Counted from the stretch's first letter, positions 21,473-32,159 are shown. The stretch: DNA of 64,000 nucleotides from Streptococcus pasteurianus (GCF_004843545.1 NZ_CP039457.1:524501-588500), one strand, 5' to 3'. Numbers and translations are program-made. Notes: a model not told the origin generated them from the sequence alone.

Positions 21473-21613
21473 ATGTCAACGATTATTATTGCTGCAATTA
21501 TTGCATTTGCGGTGTTTATGGGCTTTCGTAGTTTCATCAAAGGAAAAGGATCTTGTGGTGATTGTGATTGTAACTGCCCAGTCAAAGATGAAATGCATAA
21601 AACAGCAAAGTAA
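21473..21613 (+). CDS. FeoB-associated Cys-rich membrane protein
   Basis: This 46-residue protein has one N-terminal membrane segment (residues 2-17), a basic stretch, and a cysteine cluster CGDCDCNC at residues 28-35. It matches the FeoB-associated Cys-rich family that replaces FeoC in Firmicutes. It begins four bases after feoB, presumably translated by reinitiation since only a weak GGAGAA site is present. The cysteines suggest metal or Fe-S binding, which is inferred. Confidence 0.88.
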   Translation: MSTIIIAAIIAFAVFMGFRSFIKGKGSCGDCDCNCPVKDEMHKTAK

Positions 21614-21626
21614 ACTAACAAGAGAG

Positions 21627-21653
21627 AGCTTGCTCATGTGGGCAAGCTTTTTT
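21627..21653 (+). terminator. Terminator of the feo operon
   Basis: AGCTTGC and GCAAGCT form a 7-bp stem followed by T6. Confidence 0.85.
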
Positions 21654-21766
21654 ATAGTTATAAAAGATAGCATTAATAATATTTTAAAGAATTTTCTGAA
21701 AATAAGAAAATAGAATATAGTGCTGTTTTCTGGTATAATGGAAGAAATACAATTTTGGAGAATGAT

Positions 21767-22621
21767 ATGGCAACAATTATAGATGGAAAAGCTTTAGCTG
21801 TCAAAAAACAGACTGAATTAGTTGAAAAAGTTGAAAAATTAAAAGCTGAGACGGGCGTTGTGCCTGGTTTGGTCGTTATTCTTGTTGGTGATGATCCAGC
21901 TAGTCAAGTTTATGTCCGAAATAAAGAACGTTCTGCTAAGAAAGCAGGATTTTTAAGTGAAACTGTTCGCCTTTCAGAATCAATCAGTGAAGAAGAATTA
22001 ATTCAAGTGATTGAACAATATAACGAGGATGACCGTTTCCATGGTATTTTGGTGCAATTGCCACTTCCTGCACACATTAATGATAAGCGTGTGATTCTAG
22101 CAATTGACCCTAAAAAAGACGTAGATGGTTTCCACCCAATCAACACAGGACACCTTTGGAATGGACGTCCTGTCATGGTACCGTGTACGCCAGCTGGCAT
22201 TATGGAATTGCTTCGTGAGTATGACATTGATTTAGAAGGTAAAACAGCTGTCATCATTGGGCGTTCAAATATTGTCGGAAAACCAATGGCGCAGCTATTA
22301 CTGGACAAAAATGCAACGGTTACCTTGGCGCATTCTCGTACACGTCATTTGGCGCGCGTGACAAAACAAGCTGATGTTTTAATCGTGGCAATCGGTCAAG
22401 GACATTTTGTAACCAAAGAATTTGTGAAAGAAGGGGCAGTGGTTATTGATGTCGGTATGAACCGTGATGACAATGGTAAGCTCATTGGAGATGTTAAATT
22501 TGACGAAGTTGAACCACTCGCAAGTTTTATCACACCAGTACCTGGTGGCGTTGGTCCAATGACCATTACAATGCTTATGGAACAAACATATCAATCTGCC
22601 CTTAGAAGTGTGAAAGCATGA
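21767..22621 (+). CDS. folD: Bifunctional methylenetetrahydrofolate dehydrogenase/cyclohydrolase
   Basis: FolD interconverts 5,10-methylene-THF, methenyl-THF and 10-formyl-THF using NADP. The catalytic Lys region [13 protein letters not shown] is near residue 48, the signature QLPLPAHI near 98, and the dinucleotide site [14 protein letters not shown] near 166. [10 protein letters not shown] near 266 is also diagnostic. ATG 21767 is chosen because GGAG lies six bases upstream; an in-frame TTG at 21755 overlaps that site. At 284 residues it is of normal length, and it overlaps nnrD. Confidence 0.97.
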   Translation: MATIIDGKALAVKKQTELVEKVEKLKAETGVVPGLVVILVGDDPASQVYVRNKERSAKKAGFLSETVRLSESISEEELIQVIEQYNEDDRFHGILVQLPLPAHINDKRVILAIDPKKDVDGFHPINTGHLWNGRPVMVPCTPAGIMELLREYDIDLEGKTAVIIGRSNIVGKPMAQLLLDKNATVTLAHSRTRHLARVTKQADVLIVAIGQGHFVTKEFVKEGAVVIDVGMNRDDNGKLIGDVKFDEVEPLASFITPVPGGVGPMTITMLMEQTYQSALRSVKA

Positions 22622-23454
22622 TTATTGATGAATTATTGGCACATCAAGTGATTACAAAGCGCCAGTCACATTCTCACAAAGGAACATACGGTCGTGTTCT
22701 TTTAATTGGTGGATTTTATCCTTATGGTGGAGCGATTATCATGAGCGCTTTAGCCACGGTTAAAAGCGGTGCTGGACTAGTGACTGTGGCGACTGAGTGT
22801 GATAATATCGCAGCTCTTCACAGTCATCTTCCAGAAGCTATGGCTTTTGATTGTGATGATAAGGAGCTATTTTATGAAAATTTGACCAAGGCTGATGTCG
22901 TTTTGATTGGTCCTGGTTTAGGGGAAAATAGCAAAGCAGAAGTTGTGTTTCAAATGGTTTTGGAGCATATTTCTGAACACCAGATTTTGATTATTGACGG
23001 CTCCGCTTTGAATTTATTGGCAAAAGCTAAGCCAATCACAGTCAAAACGAATCATCTCATATTGACACCACATCAAAAAGAATGGGAAAGATTATCAGGA
23101 ATCGCTATTTCGAACCAGACAATCGAAAACACCAAAGCAGCTCTGCAAGAATTTCCAGAACAGACCGTTTTAGTGGCTAAAAGTCATCAGACTAAAATCA
23201 TTCAAGGAAATCAAGTCGGTGAATTAACTGTTGGCGGTCCTTACCAAGCGACAGGAGGTATGGGAGATACGCTCTGTGGCATGATTGCAGGCTTTATTGC
23301 CCAGTTTAAAGACAATCTCTTTAACAGTGTTGCCACAGCAACGTACTTACATTCCTACATCGCTGATCAACTTAGCGAACAAGTCTATGTTGTTTTACCA
23401 ACGACAATTAGCGCAGAACTCCCCCGTATCATGAAAGAATTCTCGGAGAGATAA
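22618..23454 (+). CDS. nnrD: ADP-dependent NAD(P)H-hydrate dehydratase
   Basis: NnrD repairs hydrated NAD(P)H together with an epimerase. The ribokinase-like fold shows [12 protein letters not shown] near residue 21, GPGLGE near 98, [11 protein letters not shown] near 148 and the catalytic [13 protein letters not shown] near 216-228. Only the dehydratase domain is present (278 residues, no N-terminal epimerase). Its ATG overlaps the folD stop (ATGA). Confidence 0.93.
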   Translation: MIIDELLAHQVITKRQSHSHKGTYGRVLLIGGFYPYGGAIIMSALATVKSGAGLVTVATECDNIAALHSHLPEAMAFDCDDKELFYENLTKADVVLIGPGLGENSKAEVVFQMVLEHISEHQILIIDGSALNLLAKAKPITVKTNHLILTPHQKEWERLSGIAISNQTIENTKAALQEFPEQTVLVAKSHQTKIIQGNQVGELTVGGPYQATGGMGDTLCGMIAGFIAQFKDNLFNSVATATYLHSYIADQLSEQVYVVLPTTISAELPRIMKEFSER

Positions 23455-23491
23455 ATCGCTAAAACACAATATTAACATTGTCTTCAGTCTG

Positions 23492-23517
23492 AAACTATCC
23501 ACTGGATAGTTTTTTTA
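23492..23517 (+). terminator. Terminator after nnrD
   Basis: AAACTATCC, loop ACT, GGATAGTTT, then Ts. The apical CC-ACT-GG motif recurs in several other hairpins of this window. Confidence 0.85.
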
Positions 23518-23655
23518 AAATCCAAAAATCTTAAAAAAGAAAGTGAGGAGTGGGGCGAGATAACGCATTGTATCAATATTTTAGTTTTTTTGATATAATT
23601 ACTTTGATATGCAAAAATTGTCTAATGTACGGAATTTTATGGAAAGGAGTCTGCT

Positions 23656-24984
23656 ATGTCGGATTATTTAAGTGTCTCGAGTTTGACTAAATACCTTAAA
23701 TTAAAATTTGATCGTGACCCTTATTTGGAGCGGGTTTATTTGACAGGTCAGGTCTCCAATTTTCGTCGTCGTCCAACGCATCAATATTTTTCTTTGAAAG
23801 ATGAAAATGCTGTTATCCAATCAACGATGTGGGCAGGAACCTTTAAAAAACTTGGTTTTGAGCTGGAAGAAGGCATGAAAATCAATGTTGTTGGTCGTGT
23901 CCAACTTTATGAACCAAGTGGTTCTTATTCGATTATTATTGAAAAAGCTGAGCCAGATGGAATTGGTGCCTTAGCGATTCAGTTTGAACAATTGAAGAAA
24001 AAATTAGCAGAAGCTGGTTATTTTGATGAGCGACATAAGCGTCAATTACCACAATTTGTTAAGAAAATTGGTGTTGTTACCAGTCCAAGCGGAGCGGTCA
24101 TTCGTGATATTATCACGACCGTTTCACGACGTTTTCCAGGGGTTGAAATTCTTCTTTTTCCAACAAAAGTTCAAGGTGAAGGCGCTAGTCAGGAAGTAGC
24201 TGCAAATATTGCTAAAGCCAATGAGCGAGATGACCTTGACCTTTTGATTATTGGTCGTGGGGGAGGTTCGATTGAGGATCTCTGGGCGTTCAATGAGGAA
24301 ATCGTTGTTCAAGCTATTTTTGAATCACGTTTGCCAGTTATTTCAAGTGTCGGACATGAAACTGATACGACTTTGGCGGATTATGTGGCTGACCGTAGAG
24401 CGGCAACACCAACAGCAGCCGCTGAATTAGCAACGCCAGTAACGAAAGCTGATATTATTTCTTGGATTGCGGAGCGCCAAAATAGGGCTTATCAAGCTAG
24501 TTTGCGCATGATTAAGCAAAAACAAGAACGTTTGGATAAACTAGCAAAATCCGTTATTTTTAGACAACCTGAGCGATTATACGACGGTTATGTTCAAAAA
24601 TTGGATCGCTTGACGACTCAATTGATGAACACTATGCAAACTCAATTTAATCAGGCTAGTCAACGGCAACAACTGCTAAATCAACGTCTTTTGGCTGTTG
24701 ACTTAGGAAGTGATATTCGACGTTATCAAGAGCGTTTAGAAGCTTTTCAACGCCTTTTAATATCTAATATGACAAGTCAATATGATAGTAAGTTAGCACG
24801 ATTTGAAAAGGCACAAGATGCTTTGCTGTCTTTGGATACTAGTCGAATTATTGCCAGAGGCTATGCTATGGTACAAAAAAACGAAGAAATTATCTCAAGC
24901 GTGACAGATGTGGCAGTAGGCGACCAATTGACTGTTCGACTAAGAGATGGTCAGCTTGAAGTGGAGGTAAAAGATGCCAAATAA
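23656..24984 (+). CDS. xseA: Exodeoxyribonuclease VII large subunit
   Basis: XseA is the catalytic subunit of the single-strand exonuclease VII. An N-terminal OB-fold ([21 protein letters not shown], key parts VSNF and FSLKD) covers about residues 25-110. The catalytic domain has [14 protein letters not shown] near 141 and [13 protein letters not shown] near 199. A long coiled coil occupies residues 270-400. At 442 residues it is complete. GGAAAGGAG precedes ATG. It overlaps xseB by 11 bases and heads a six-gene operon. Confidence 0.97.
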   Translation: MSDYLSVSSLTKYLKLKFDRDPYLERVYLTGQVSNFRRRPTHQYFSLKDENAVIQSTMWAGTFKKLGFELEEGMKINVVGRVQLYEPSGSYSIIIEKAEPDGIGALAIQFEQLKKKLAEAGYFDERHKRQLPQFVKKIGVVTSPSGAVIRDIITTVSRRFPGVEILLFPTKVQGEGASQEVAANIAKANERDDLDLLIIGRGGGSIEDLWAFNEEIVVQAIFESRLPVISSVGHETDTTLADYVADRRAATPTAAAELATPVTKADIISWIAERQNRAYQASLRMIKQKQERLDKLAKSVIFRQPERLYDGYVQKLDRLTTQLMNTMQTQFNQASQRQQLLNQRLLAVDLGSDIRRYQERLEAFQRLLISNMTSQYDSKLARFEKAQDALLSLDTSRIIARGYAMVQKNEEIISSVTDVAVGDQLTVRLRDGQLEVEVKDAK

Positions 24985-25189
24985 AAAAACATTTGAAGAA
25001 AATTTACAAGATTTAGAAGCTATTGTTACCAAACTTGAAAATGGTGATGTTGCTTTGGAAGATGCTATCGCAGAATTTCAAAAAGGTATGGTGTTATCAA
25101 AAGAGCTTCAAAAAACGTTAGAATCTGCTGAAAAAACACTTGTCAAAGTGATGCAAGCTGACGGAACAGAAACGGAAATGGATGCCTAA
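24974..25189 (+). CDS. xseB: Exodeoxyribonuclease VII small subunit
   Basis: The 71-residue helical subunit contains the family pattern [20 protein letters not shown] and [13 protein letters not shown]. It binds XseA in a defined complex. The frame overlaps xseA at the start and the stop shares one base with the ispA ATG (TAATG). Confidence 0.95.
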   Translation: MPNKKTFEENLQDLEAIVTKLENGDVALEDAIAEFQKGMVLSKELQKTLESAEKTLVKVMQADGTETEMDA

Positions 25190-26058
25190 TGGATAAATTA
25201 AATGAAATCAATCAGGCAATTCGACGTTATTATGCACAGTCAGATGTTGTTTCGCCAGATTTAATTGAAGCGATTCTTTATTCTGTGGAGGCAGGCGGAA
25301 AACGTATCCGTCCCTTGATTTTCTTAGAAATTCTGGAAGGTTTTGGGATCGAGTTGACAGAAGGTCATTTTGATGTGGCAGCTGCGCTTGAGATGATTCA
25401 TACAGGTAGTCTGATTCATGATGATTTGCCAGCAATGGACGATGATGATTATCGTCGTGGACGTTTGACTAGCCACAAAAAATTTGATGAAGCAACGGCG
25501 ATTTTAGCAGGAGATAGCCTCTTTTTAGATCCATTTGGTTTGGTGGCAGATACTGCGCTATCAGCTGATATCAAAGTTCGTTTGATTGCAGAATTATCAC
25601 AAGCTTCAGGCACTTATGGCATGGTTGGCGGACAAATGCTTGATATGAAAGGCGAAGAGCGCAAGCTTAACCTTTCAGAATTGCAATTGATTCATACAAA
25701 TAAAACAGGGAAATTGTTGACTTTTCCAGTTGTGGCGGCAGGAATTGTTGCGAATTTAGCAGCTAATGACTTAAAGTCATTGCGCGAAGCTGGTAGCTTG
25801 GTTGGGTTAGCTTTCCAAGTTCGTGATGATATTTTAGATGTGACAGCAACGTTTGAAGAAATTGGAAAAACGCCGAAAAAAGATTTACTTGCTGATAAGG
25901 CGACTTATCCAAGCTTGCTTGGTTTAGAAAAATCGTATGACATCTTGAATCGATCAATTGACCAAGCGCTAGCTATTTTCCAAAAACTTTCGGAAACACA
26001 AGCGTTTAATGCAGAAAAAATCACTAAAATGATAGAAAGGTTGCGACTAAATGCCTAA
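25189..26058 (+). CDS. ispA: Polyprenyl diphosphate synthase (farnesyl/geranyl type)
   Basis: This enzyme chain-extends isoprenoid diphosphates, feeding undecaprenyl and quinone synthesis. The first Asp-rich motif DDLPAMDDDDYRRG is near residues 77-90 and the second, VRDDILD, near 213. AGGKRIRP near 32 binds substrate. At 289 residues it matches short-chain bacterial synthases. Its position between xseB and tlyA is the standard Firmicute arrangement. Confidence 0.95.
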   Translation: MDKLNEINQAIRRYYAQSDVVSPDLIEAILYSVEAGGKRIRPLIFLEILEGFGIELTEGHFDVAAALEMIHTGSLIHDDLPAMDDDDYRRGRLTSHKKFDEATAILAGDSLFLDPFGLVADTALSADIKVRLIAELSQASGTYGMVGGQMLDMKGEERKLNLSELQLIHTNKTGKLLTFPVVAAGIVANLAANDLKSLREAGSLVGLAFQVRDDILDVTATFEEIGKTPKKDLLADKATYPSLLGLEKSYDILNRSIDQALAIFQKLSETQAFNAEKITKMIERLRLNA

Positions 26059-26875
26059 GGAAAGAGTTGATGTGCTTGCCTATAAACAAGGGCTTTTTGA
26101 AACGCGTGAACAAGCAAAACGTGGTGTTATGGCAGGTTTGGTTGTCAATGTGATTAATGGTGAGCGGTATGACAAACCAGGTGAGAAGATTGACGATGGG
26201 ACGGAGCTAAAGCTTAAAGGTGAAAAATTAAAATACGTTAGCCGTGGTGGGCTGAAACTGGAAAAAGCTTTACAAGTTTTTGAGATTTCTGTTGACGGAC
26301 AAACGACAATCGACATCGGTGCTTCAACAGGTGGTTTTACCGATGTGATGCTTCAAAATGGTGCAAAACTTGTCTATGCGGTTGATGTTGGTACCAATCA
26401 ATTGGTTTGGAAACTTCGTCAGGATGAACGTGTTCGTAGCATGGAGCAGTATAATTTCCGCTATGCAGAATTGGCGGATTTTACAGAAGGTCAACCAACT
26501 TTTGCTAGTATCGACGTTAGCTTTATCTCTTTGAATTTGATTTTGCCAGCGCTTCACAATATTTTGGCTGATAATGGTCAAGTTGTGGCTCTTATCAAAC
26601 CACAATTCGAAGCAGGACGTGAGCAGATTGGTAAAAATGGAATTGTTCGTGATAAAGCTGTTCATCAAAAAGTTTTGGAAAATGTGACAGATTTTGCTCT
26701 AAATTACGGATTTATAGTTAAAGGACTTGATTTTTCACCGATTCAAGGTGGACATGGTAACATTGAATTTCTGGTTTATTTGGAAAAATCAGCTGACGCT
26801 CAAGATTTAGTTACTGCCATGATTCCAGAAATTGTAGAAAAGGCACATAAGGAATTTAAAGATGAAAAAGAGTGA
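26051..26875 (+). CDS. tlyA: TlyA-family rRNA (cytidine-2'-O) methyltransferase
   Basis: An N-terminal S4 domain (KERVDVLAYKQGLFETREQA region) is followed by an FtsJ-like SAM domain with IDIGASTGGFTDVMLQNGA near residue 84 and the catalytic IKPQFE near 180. Older annotations call it hemolysin; the family methylates 16S and 23S rRNA. It overlaps ispA by eight bases and argR by 14. Confidence 0.93.
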   Translation: MPKERVDVLAYKQGLFETREQAKRGVMAGLVVNVINGERYDKPGEKIDDGTELKLKGEKLKYVSRGGLKLEKALQVFEISVDGQTTIDIGASTGGFTDVMLQNGAKLVYAVDVGTNQLVWKLRQDERVRSMEQYNFRYAELADFTEGQPTFASIDVSFISLNLILPALHNILADNGQVVALIKPQFEAGREQIGKNGIVRDKAVHQKVLENVTDFALNYGFIVKGLDFSPIQGGHGNIEFLVYLEKSADAQDLVTAMIPEIVEKAHKEFKDEKE

Positions 26876-27332
26876 ACGTTTAGAATTAATCAAAAGAATT
26901 GTTGCTGAAAATGCTGTTGAGACACAGCATGATTTGCTAAAATTGCTTGAAGCAGAAGGTTTGACATTAACGCAAGCTACTGTTTCACGTGACATGAATG
27001 AAATTGGTATCATCAAAGTACCTTCACCTGAGGGTCCTTATATTTATGGGCTTTCAAAAGACAAGACAAAAAAAGTTGGTCAAGTTTCTGTGCCAATTAA
27101 AAGCACAGTTCTTGCGATTTCAGAAGAAACAGCAGGGCTTGAAAACATGATTAATCTTGATGTGAATCCAGGAAATAGCCGTTTGATTAAACGTTTCTTG
27201 TTGGAAGATTTTAAAGATGTGATTTTCAGTATCCTTGCTGACGATGATAGTTTATTAGTAGTTACCAAAACAGCTGAAGGAGCAGCAGCAATTCGCCAAG
27301 AAGTGCTTAAATGGATGAAAGACTGTAACTAA
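26862..27332 (+). CDS. argR: Arginine repressor ArgR
   Basis: ArgR senses arginine and binds ARG boxes as a hexamer. The N-terminal winged helix has QATVSRDMNEIGIIKVP near residues 38-55. The C-terminal oligomerisation and arginine-binding domain includes GTIAGDD-like sequence here as ILADDDSLLVV near 125. At 156 residues it is normal. It lies before recN as in Bacillus. Streptococci carry several ArgR paralogues, so which regulon it serves is open. Confidence 0.93.
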   Translation: MKKSERLELIKRIVAENAVETQHDLLKLLEAEGLTLTQATVSRDMNEIGIIKVPSPEGPYIYGLSKDKTKKVGQVSVPIKSTVLAISEETAGLENMINLDVNPGNSRLIKRFLLEDFKDVIFSILADDDSLLVVTKTAEGAAAIRQEVLKWMKDCN

Positions 27333-27345
27333 GGGAGGTCACCCA

Positions 27346-29004
27346 ATGCTTTTAGAAATTTCCATTAAAAATTTTGCCATTATCGAAGAAATCTCGCTTA
27401 CTTTTGAAAATGGTATGACGGTTTTGACAGGGGAAACTGGAGCGGGGAAGTCGATTATTATTGATGCCATGAACCTCATGTTGGGGGCGCGGGCTAGTCT
27501 TGACGTTATTCGTCATGGGGCTAACAAGGCTGAAATTGAAGGGCTTTTTTCGGTTGGTGAAAATCCTGCGCTCACACAGATTTTGGAAGAAAATGGCATT
27601 GATGTGACAGAAGAATTGATTATTCGCCGTGACATTCTGCAAAATGGTCGTTCTATCGGTCGTATCAACGGACAAATGGTGAATCTGACAACGTTACGTG
27701 CAGTTGGGCAGTATCTGGTTGATATTCATGGACAACATGACCAAGAAGAGTTGATGAAGCCCAATATGCACATTCGGATGTTGGATGAATTTGGTAATGA
27801 ACAGTTTGCTGATGTCAAAAAACATTACCAAGAGCTTTTTGAAAGTTATCGTCAATTGCGTAAGCGTGTCGTGACCAAGCAAAAAAATGAACAAGAGCAT
27901 AAAGCGCGTATTGAAATGTTAGAATTTCAGATAGCAGAGATTGAAGCGGCAGCCTTGAAATCTGGTGAGGACCAGGTACTCAATCAAAAACGTGATAAAT
28001 TGCTTAATCATAAAAACATTGCAGATACGTTGACCAATGCTTATGTCATGCTTGATGACGAAGAATTTTCAAGTCTATCTAACATTCGTTCAGCCATGAA
28101 TGATTTGATGACGCTCGAAGAATTTGATGCTGACTATAAAGAAATGTCAGCTAACGTTTCAGAGGCTTATTATATCCTAGAAGAAGTCACGAAACACCTA
28201 GGTGATGTCATTGATGACCTTGATTTTGATGCGGGAAGCTTGCAACAAATCGAAGCGCGCCTAGAGGTGATTTATAGCATTACACGCAAATATGGCGGTA
28301 GTGTTGATGATGTTTTAGAGTATTATGATAATATCACCAAGGAATACAATCTTTTGACTGGAAATGATGAGTCATCTGATGACATGGAAAAAGCCCTTAA
28401 ACGCTTGGAAAAAGAATTGATTGTTGCTGCTGAAGAACTCAGTCAAGAACGCCATGCCTTGGCTAAAAATTTGGAAGCTGAAATCAAGCAAGAGTTGGCT
28501 GATTTGTACATGGAAAAGGCTGATTTTCAAGTCCAATTCACCAAAGGAAAATTCAACCGTGATGGAAATGAAACTGTTGAATTTTACATTTCAACGAACC
28601 CTGGTGAAGGCTTTAAACCACTCGTTAAGGTTGCGTCTGGTGGTGAAATTTCTCGTTTAATGTTGGCTATCAAATCAGCATTTTCACGTAAAGAGGACAA
28701 AACAAGTATCGTCTTTGACGAAGTGGATACTGGTGTATCTGGTCGCGTTGCGCAAGCTATTGCCCAAAAAATCTATAAAATCGGAAGTAACGGACAAGTC
28801 TTGGCAATATCTCATTTACCACAAGTGATTGCCATTGCTGATTATCAGTTCTTTATCGAAAAACGCAGTGATGAAAATACGACTGTTTCAACGGTTCGCT
28901 TGTTGACCGAAGAAGAACGAGTAGAAGAAATCGCTAAAATGCTTGCTGGTAGCGATATTACTGAAATGGCACGCGAACAAGCTCGCGAACTATTGAAGAA
29001 GTAA
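27346..29004 (+). CDS. recN: DNA repair protein RecN
   Basis: RecN is an SMC-like ATPase acting at double-strand breaks. Walker A GETGAGKSIIIDA lies near residues 29-41, coiled-coil arms occupy about 150-370, the signature VASGGEISRLMLA is near 432, and Walker B TSIVFDEVDTGVSG near 455. At 552 residues it is complete. GGGAGGTC precedes ATG. It ends the operon, followed by a terminator. Confidence 0.97.
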   Translation: MLLEISIKNFAIIEEISLTFENGMTVLTGETGAGKSIIIDAMNLMLGARASLDVIRHGANKAEIEGLFSVGENPALTQILEENGIDVTEELIIRRDILQNGRSIGRINGQMVNLTTLRAVGQYLVDIHGQHDQEELMKPNMHIRMLDEFGNEQFADVKKHYQELFESYRQLRKRVVTKQKNEQEHKARIEMLEFQIAEIEAAALKSGEDQVLNQKRDKLLNHKNIADTLTNAYVMLDDEEFSSLSNIRSAMNDLMTLEEFDADYKEMSANVSEAYYILEEVTKHLGDVIDDLDFDAGSLQQIEARLEVIYSITRKYGGSVDDVLEYYDNITKEYNLLTGNDESSDDMEKALKRLEKELIVAAEELSQERHALAKNLEAEIKQELADLYMEKADFQVQFTKGKFNRDGNETVEFYISTNPGEGFKPLVKVASGGEISRLMLAIKSAFSRKEDKTSIVFDEVDTGVSGRVAQAIAQKIYKIGSNGQVLAISHLPQVIAIADYQFFIEKRSDENTTVSTVRLLTEEERVEEIAKMLAGSDITEMAREQARELLKK

Positions 29005-29010
29005 AAAGTG

Positions 29011-29034
29011 AAGCTGCAAGGCTTCTTTTTTGCG
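29011..29034 (+). terminator. Terminator after recN
   Basis: GAAGC, short loop, GCTTC and TTTTTT directly downstream of the recN stop. Confidence 0.8.
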
Positions 29035-29141
29035 CAATTAGACTTTCTCTGATAAAATGTCCCCTAAGTTTTAAAAATTTGGTATAATTAATGTTAGAAT
29101 AAAATTTAGATACAAGTATCGAAAGTATGATAGGATAGAAA

Positions 29142-29978
29142 ATGAGTAAAATTAAAATTGTTACGGATTCCTCTTTAACTATTGAACCTGAATTGGTTGA
29201 AAAATATGATATTACCGTTATCCCACTATCGGTCATGATTGATGGTGTCGTGTATTCAGATAGTGATTTGAAAGAAGAAGGAAAATTCCTTAACATGATG
29301 CGAAACAGTAAGGAATTGCCAAAAACAAGTCAGCCACCAGTAGGCGTTTTTGCAGAAGTTTATGAAAACTTGATGAAAAATGGTGCTGATCATGTTGTTT
29401 CCATTCATATCACACACACGCTTTCAGGGACAGTTGAAGCAGCGCGTCAAGGGGCTAATTTAGCAGGTGCTGATGTTACTGTTATTGACTCAACCTTTAC
29501 AGACCAATGTCAAAAATTCCAAGTAGTTCAAGCTGCAAAATTGGCTCAGGAAGGTGGTAGTTTAGAAGAAGTTATTGCTAAAATTGAAGAGGTTCGTCAA
29601 AAATCTGAACTTTTTATTGGTGTATCAACGCTTGAAAATTTGGTAAAAGGTGGACGTATCGGACGTGTAACTGGTCTTATTAGCTCACTCCTTAACATTA
29701 AAGTTGTTATGGAAATGGTTGATTGTGAATTAAATCCGATTATTAAAGGACGTGGCCTTAAAACATTCAATAAGTGGCTAGACAATTTTATTGAATACGC
29801 TAAAGGTAAAAAAGTAGCAGAAATTGGTATTTCTTACTGTGGTACGGCTGATATGGCAAATGGATTTAAGGAAAAGTTACAAGTGTTAGGAGCTCCGATT
29901 GCTGTTCTTGAAACAGGTTCAATTATCCAAACACACACTGGTGAAAATGCCTTTGCGGTAATGGTACGTTATGAGTAA
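29142..29978 (+). CDS. DegV family fatty-acid-binding protein
   Basis: DegV proteins bind fatty acids and some supply them to the FakA kinase. The N-terminal signature [15 protein letters not shown], the TSQPP motif near residue 66 and HITHTLSGT near 88 support the family, as does [19 protein letters not shown] near 169. At 278 residues it is a full protein. Extended -10 TATAAT lies at 29083. It overlaps the lipase gene by eight bases. Confidence 0.93.
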   Translation: MSKIKIVTDSSLTIEPELVEKYDITVIPLSVMIDGVVYSDSDLKEEGKFLNMMRNSKELPKTSQPPVGVFAEVYENLMKNGADHVVSIHITHTLSGTVEAARQGANLAGADVTVIDSTFTDQCQKFQVVQAAKLAQEGGSLEEVIAKIEEVRQKSELFIGVSTLENLVKGGRIGRVTGLISSLLNIKVVMEMVDCELNPIIKGRGLKTFNKWLDNFIEYAKGKKVAEIGISYCGTADMANGFKEKLQVLGAPIAVLETGSIIQTHTGENAFAVMVRYE

Positions 29979-30819
29979 GAAAAAGAATATTTTAACTGGG
30001 TTTGCTTTCTTTTTAGCAAGCCTTCTTCTGTTTATTGTCATTTTTAGTGTGCTGATTCCAAAATCTGATACAGAGCTAACAAAGAAAGATTTTTTGGCAC
30101 AAGAAGCGACACCGTTTCATTATGTGGCGATTGGTGATTCGTTGACGGAAGGAGTCGGTGACACTACTAACCAAGGTGGTTTTGTTCCTTTGCTGGCGCA
30201 AAGTTTAACAGATACTTATGACTATCAAGTTACTGATAGTAATTACGGTGTTTCTGGAAATACCAGCAAGCAAATTTTGCAGCGGATGCAAGAAAAGACA
30301 GACATTCAAAAATCATTGGTTAAGGCAGATATGATGACCCTAACCGTTGGTGGAAATGATGTCATGGCAGTTATTCGAAAGAATTTAACGAGTTTGTCTG
30401 TTTCTACTTTTACCAAACCTGCCAAATCTTATCAAAAACGCTTGCGTCAGATTATTGAATTAGCGCGTGCAGAGAATGAAGATTTGCCAATTTATATTTT
30501 GGGCATTTACAATCCATTCTACCTCAATTTCCCTGATATGACGGAAATGCAAGAAATCGTCGATAATTGGAATAACGCTACTGAAAGTGTCACCGAAGAG
30601 TATGCCAATGTCTATTTTGTACCTATCAACGATGACTTATATAAGGGAATTAATGGTGAAGAAGGGATTGTTTCAACTTCTGGTGACCAGACAACCGTGA
30701 TTAATGATGTCCTTTTTAGCGGTGACCATTTTCACCCAAATAATATTGGTTACCAAATCATGTCAGATGTAACAATGGAGAAAATCAGTGAAACTAAAGA
30801 AGAATGGAAAGAAGATTAA
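29971..30819 (+). CDS. Membrane-anchored SGNH/GDSL lipase or esterase
   Basis: An N-terminal membrane anchor (about residues 8-28) places the SGNH hydrolase outside the cell. Block I GDSLTEG is near residue 55, block III GGND near 126, and the catalytic Asp-His block GDHFHPNN near 248. At 282 residues it matches the extracellular Firmicute lipases next to degV and ypmS. Substrate is unknown. Confidence 0.9.
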   Translation: MSKKKNILTGFAFFLASLLLFIVIFSVLIPKSDTELTKKDFLAQEATPFHYVAIGDSLTEGVGDTTNQGGFVPLLAQSLTDTYDYQVTDSNYGVSGNTSKQILQRMQEKTDIQKSLVKADMMTLTVGGNDVMAVIRKNLTSLSVSTFTKPAKSYQKRLRQIIELARAENEDLPIYILGIYNPFYLNFPDMTEMQEIVDNWNNATESVTEEYANVYFVPINDDLYKGINGEEGIVSTSGDQTTVINDVLFSGDHFHPNNIGYQIMSDVTMEKISETKEEWKED

Positions 30820-31390
30820 TTGGTGGAAATGGGGATTTCTTCTCATTTTGGCTATAAATATTGCGTTTGTGGGCGTTGTTGCTAGTCGTTTGATTCAAGT
30901 GAGAGAACCAGCGGTTGAGAGCGGTAGTTCTAAAAAAACGGATAGCGTTAAAGTTGGGACTTTTTCAACAAATCGTGAGCAATTAAACGACACTGTTGCT
31001 GCTTATCTGGAGGATTATCAGACAGACCAAATGTCTTATACCGTCTATGCTACATCATCAGCGATTATGTTTGAAGGGACATATACCCTTTTAGGCTCTA
31101 AAGTGCCACTTTATATTTATTTTCAACCTAGCCGTCTTGATTCTGGTGCGGTTCAGCTTAAAATTACATCATTTTCAGTTGGTACACTTTCCTTGCCTGA
31201 ATCAGAGGTTTTAAAATATATTAAATCAAGCTATAAATTGCCAAGTTTTGTTAAAGTTTTACCGAACGAGTCAGCGATCAATATTAATATTCAAAATCTA
31301 AAAAATGGTGCAGACCTTTATTTGAAGGCCACTACTATTGATCTTGTAGGTAATCAATTCAATTTTGATATTTATAAGAAAAACGACTAA
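30788..31390 (+). CDS. ypmS: YpmS/DUF2140 family membrane protein
   Basis: A 200-residue protein with one N-terminal membrane segment (about residues 13-33) and an extracytoplasmic domain containing the DUF2140 pattern. GTG 30788 is used, with GGAG seven bases upstream; the gene overlaps the lipase by 32 bases. Function is unknown. Coupling with the lipase is conserved in streptococci. Confidence 0.85.
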   Translation: MKLKKNGKKINWWKWGFLLILAINIAFVGVVASRLIQVREPAVESGSSKKTDSVKVGTFSTNREQLNDTVAAYLEDYQTDQMSYTVYATSSAIMFEGTYTLLGSKVPLYIYFQPSRLDSGAVQLKITSFSVGTLSLPESEVLKYIKSSYKLPSFVKVLPNESAININIQNLKNGADLYLKATTIDLVGNQFNFDIYKKND

Positions 31391-31404
31391 AAGACGTTTA
31401 ATAC

Positions 31405-31433
31405 TTGACCTAAAAGCTATTTTTGGGTATCAT
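31405..31433 (+). promoter_or_regulatory. Promoter of the HU gene
   Basis: TTGACC (31405-31410), 17-base spacer, TATCAT (31428-31433), about 50 bases before the HU start. Confidence 0.65.
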
Positions 31434-31483
31434 AGAACGTGTTAAAGTGTTAACGCTTAGAAATTAATTGGAGGATTTGTTAA

Positions 31484-31759
31484 ATGGCTAACAAACAAGA
31501 TTTAATCGCTAAAGTTGCAGAAGCAACTGAGCTTACTAAAAAAGATTCAGCAGTAGCTGTAGATGCAGTATTCTCAGCAATCGAAAGCTTCCTTTCTGAA
31601 GGCGAAAAAGTTCAATTAATCGGTTTTGGTAACTTTGAAGTTCGCGAACGCGCAGCTCGTAAAGGTCGTAACCCACAAACTGGTGAAGAAATTGAAATTG
31701 CAGCTTCAAAAGTACCTGCGTTCAAAGCTGGTAAAGCACTTAAAGATGCTGTAAAATAA
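31484..31759 (+). CDS. hup: DNA-binding protein HU
   Basis: HU is the abundant nucleoid protein that bends DNA. The 91 residues include the signature [19 protein letters not shown] near residues 46-64. Codon use is strongly biased to the preferred set, fitting high expression. GGAGG precedes ATG by nine bases. Confidence 0.98.
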   Translation: MANKQDLIAKVAEATELTKKDSAVAVDAVFSAIESFLSEGEKVQLIGFGNFEVRERAARKGRNPQTGEEIEIAASKVPAFKAGKALKDAVK

Positions 31760-31793
31760 TTTACATTTAAAAGTTCATCATATTACGCTTCGT

Positions 31794-31815
31794 AGCCTGA
31801 TTGATGGGCTTTTTA
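31794..31815 (+). terminator. Terminator after HU gene
   Basis: AGCC and GGGCT around an 8-base loop, followed by TTTT. Confidence 0.65.
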
Positions 31816-31944
31816 TTGTGTTATGGATATTCTGGGAACAAATAGCTTTAGAAACTTGTTGGATGGTTTGTGGTATAATTAAGCTATGAAAGTTAGTTTA
31901 TTAGCTATCAAAATCAACAGAGAAAAATCAGAAGAGAGTGTGCT

Positions 31945-32139
31945 ATGAATAAATCCCTTTTAATCGTTGTCATTTTTTTAGGTGTTTTTTCAATTTTGAA
32001 AGTTATCATGTTTATCGCTTATAGCTTTGTGATAAAACCTAAAGTAGATGAAAACGGCAAGGTTATTGAACAAGGAAAGACAGAGAAGACAGAAGAAACT
32101 CAACAAAAGGAAGATGATGATTTCTGGGACAATTGGTGA
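31945..32139 (+). CDS. Small membrane protein of unknown function
   Basis: The 64-residue product has one membrane segment (residues 5-30), a charged Lys/Glu linker and an acidic aromatic tail DDDFWDNW. A TGG-extended TATAAT at 31874-31879 and an AGAGTG-type ribosome site support expression. I do not recognise the family. The tail could be an interaction motif. Confidence 0.6.
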   Translation: MNKSLLIVVIFLGVFSILKVIMFIAYSFVIKPKVDENGKVIEQGKTEKTEETQQKEDDDFWDNW

Positions 32140-32159
32140 TAAGAAAGTCTTTTTTTGAT

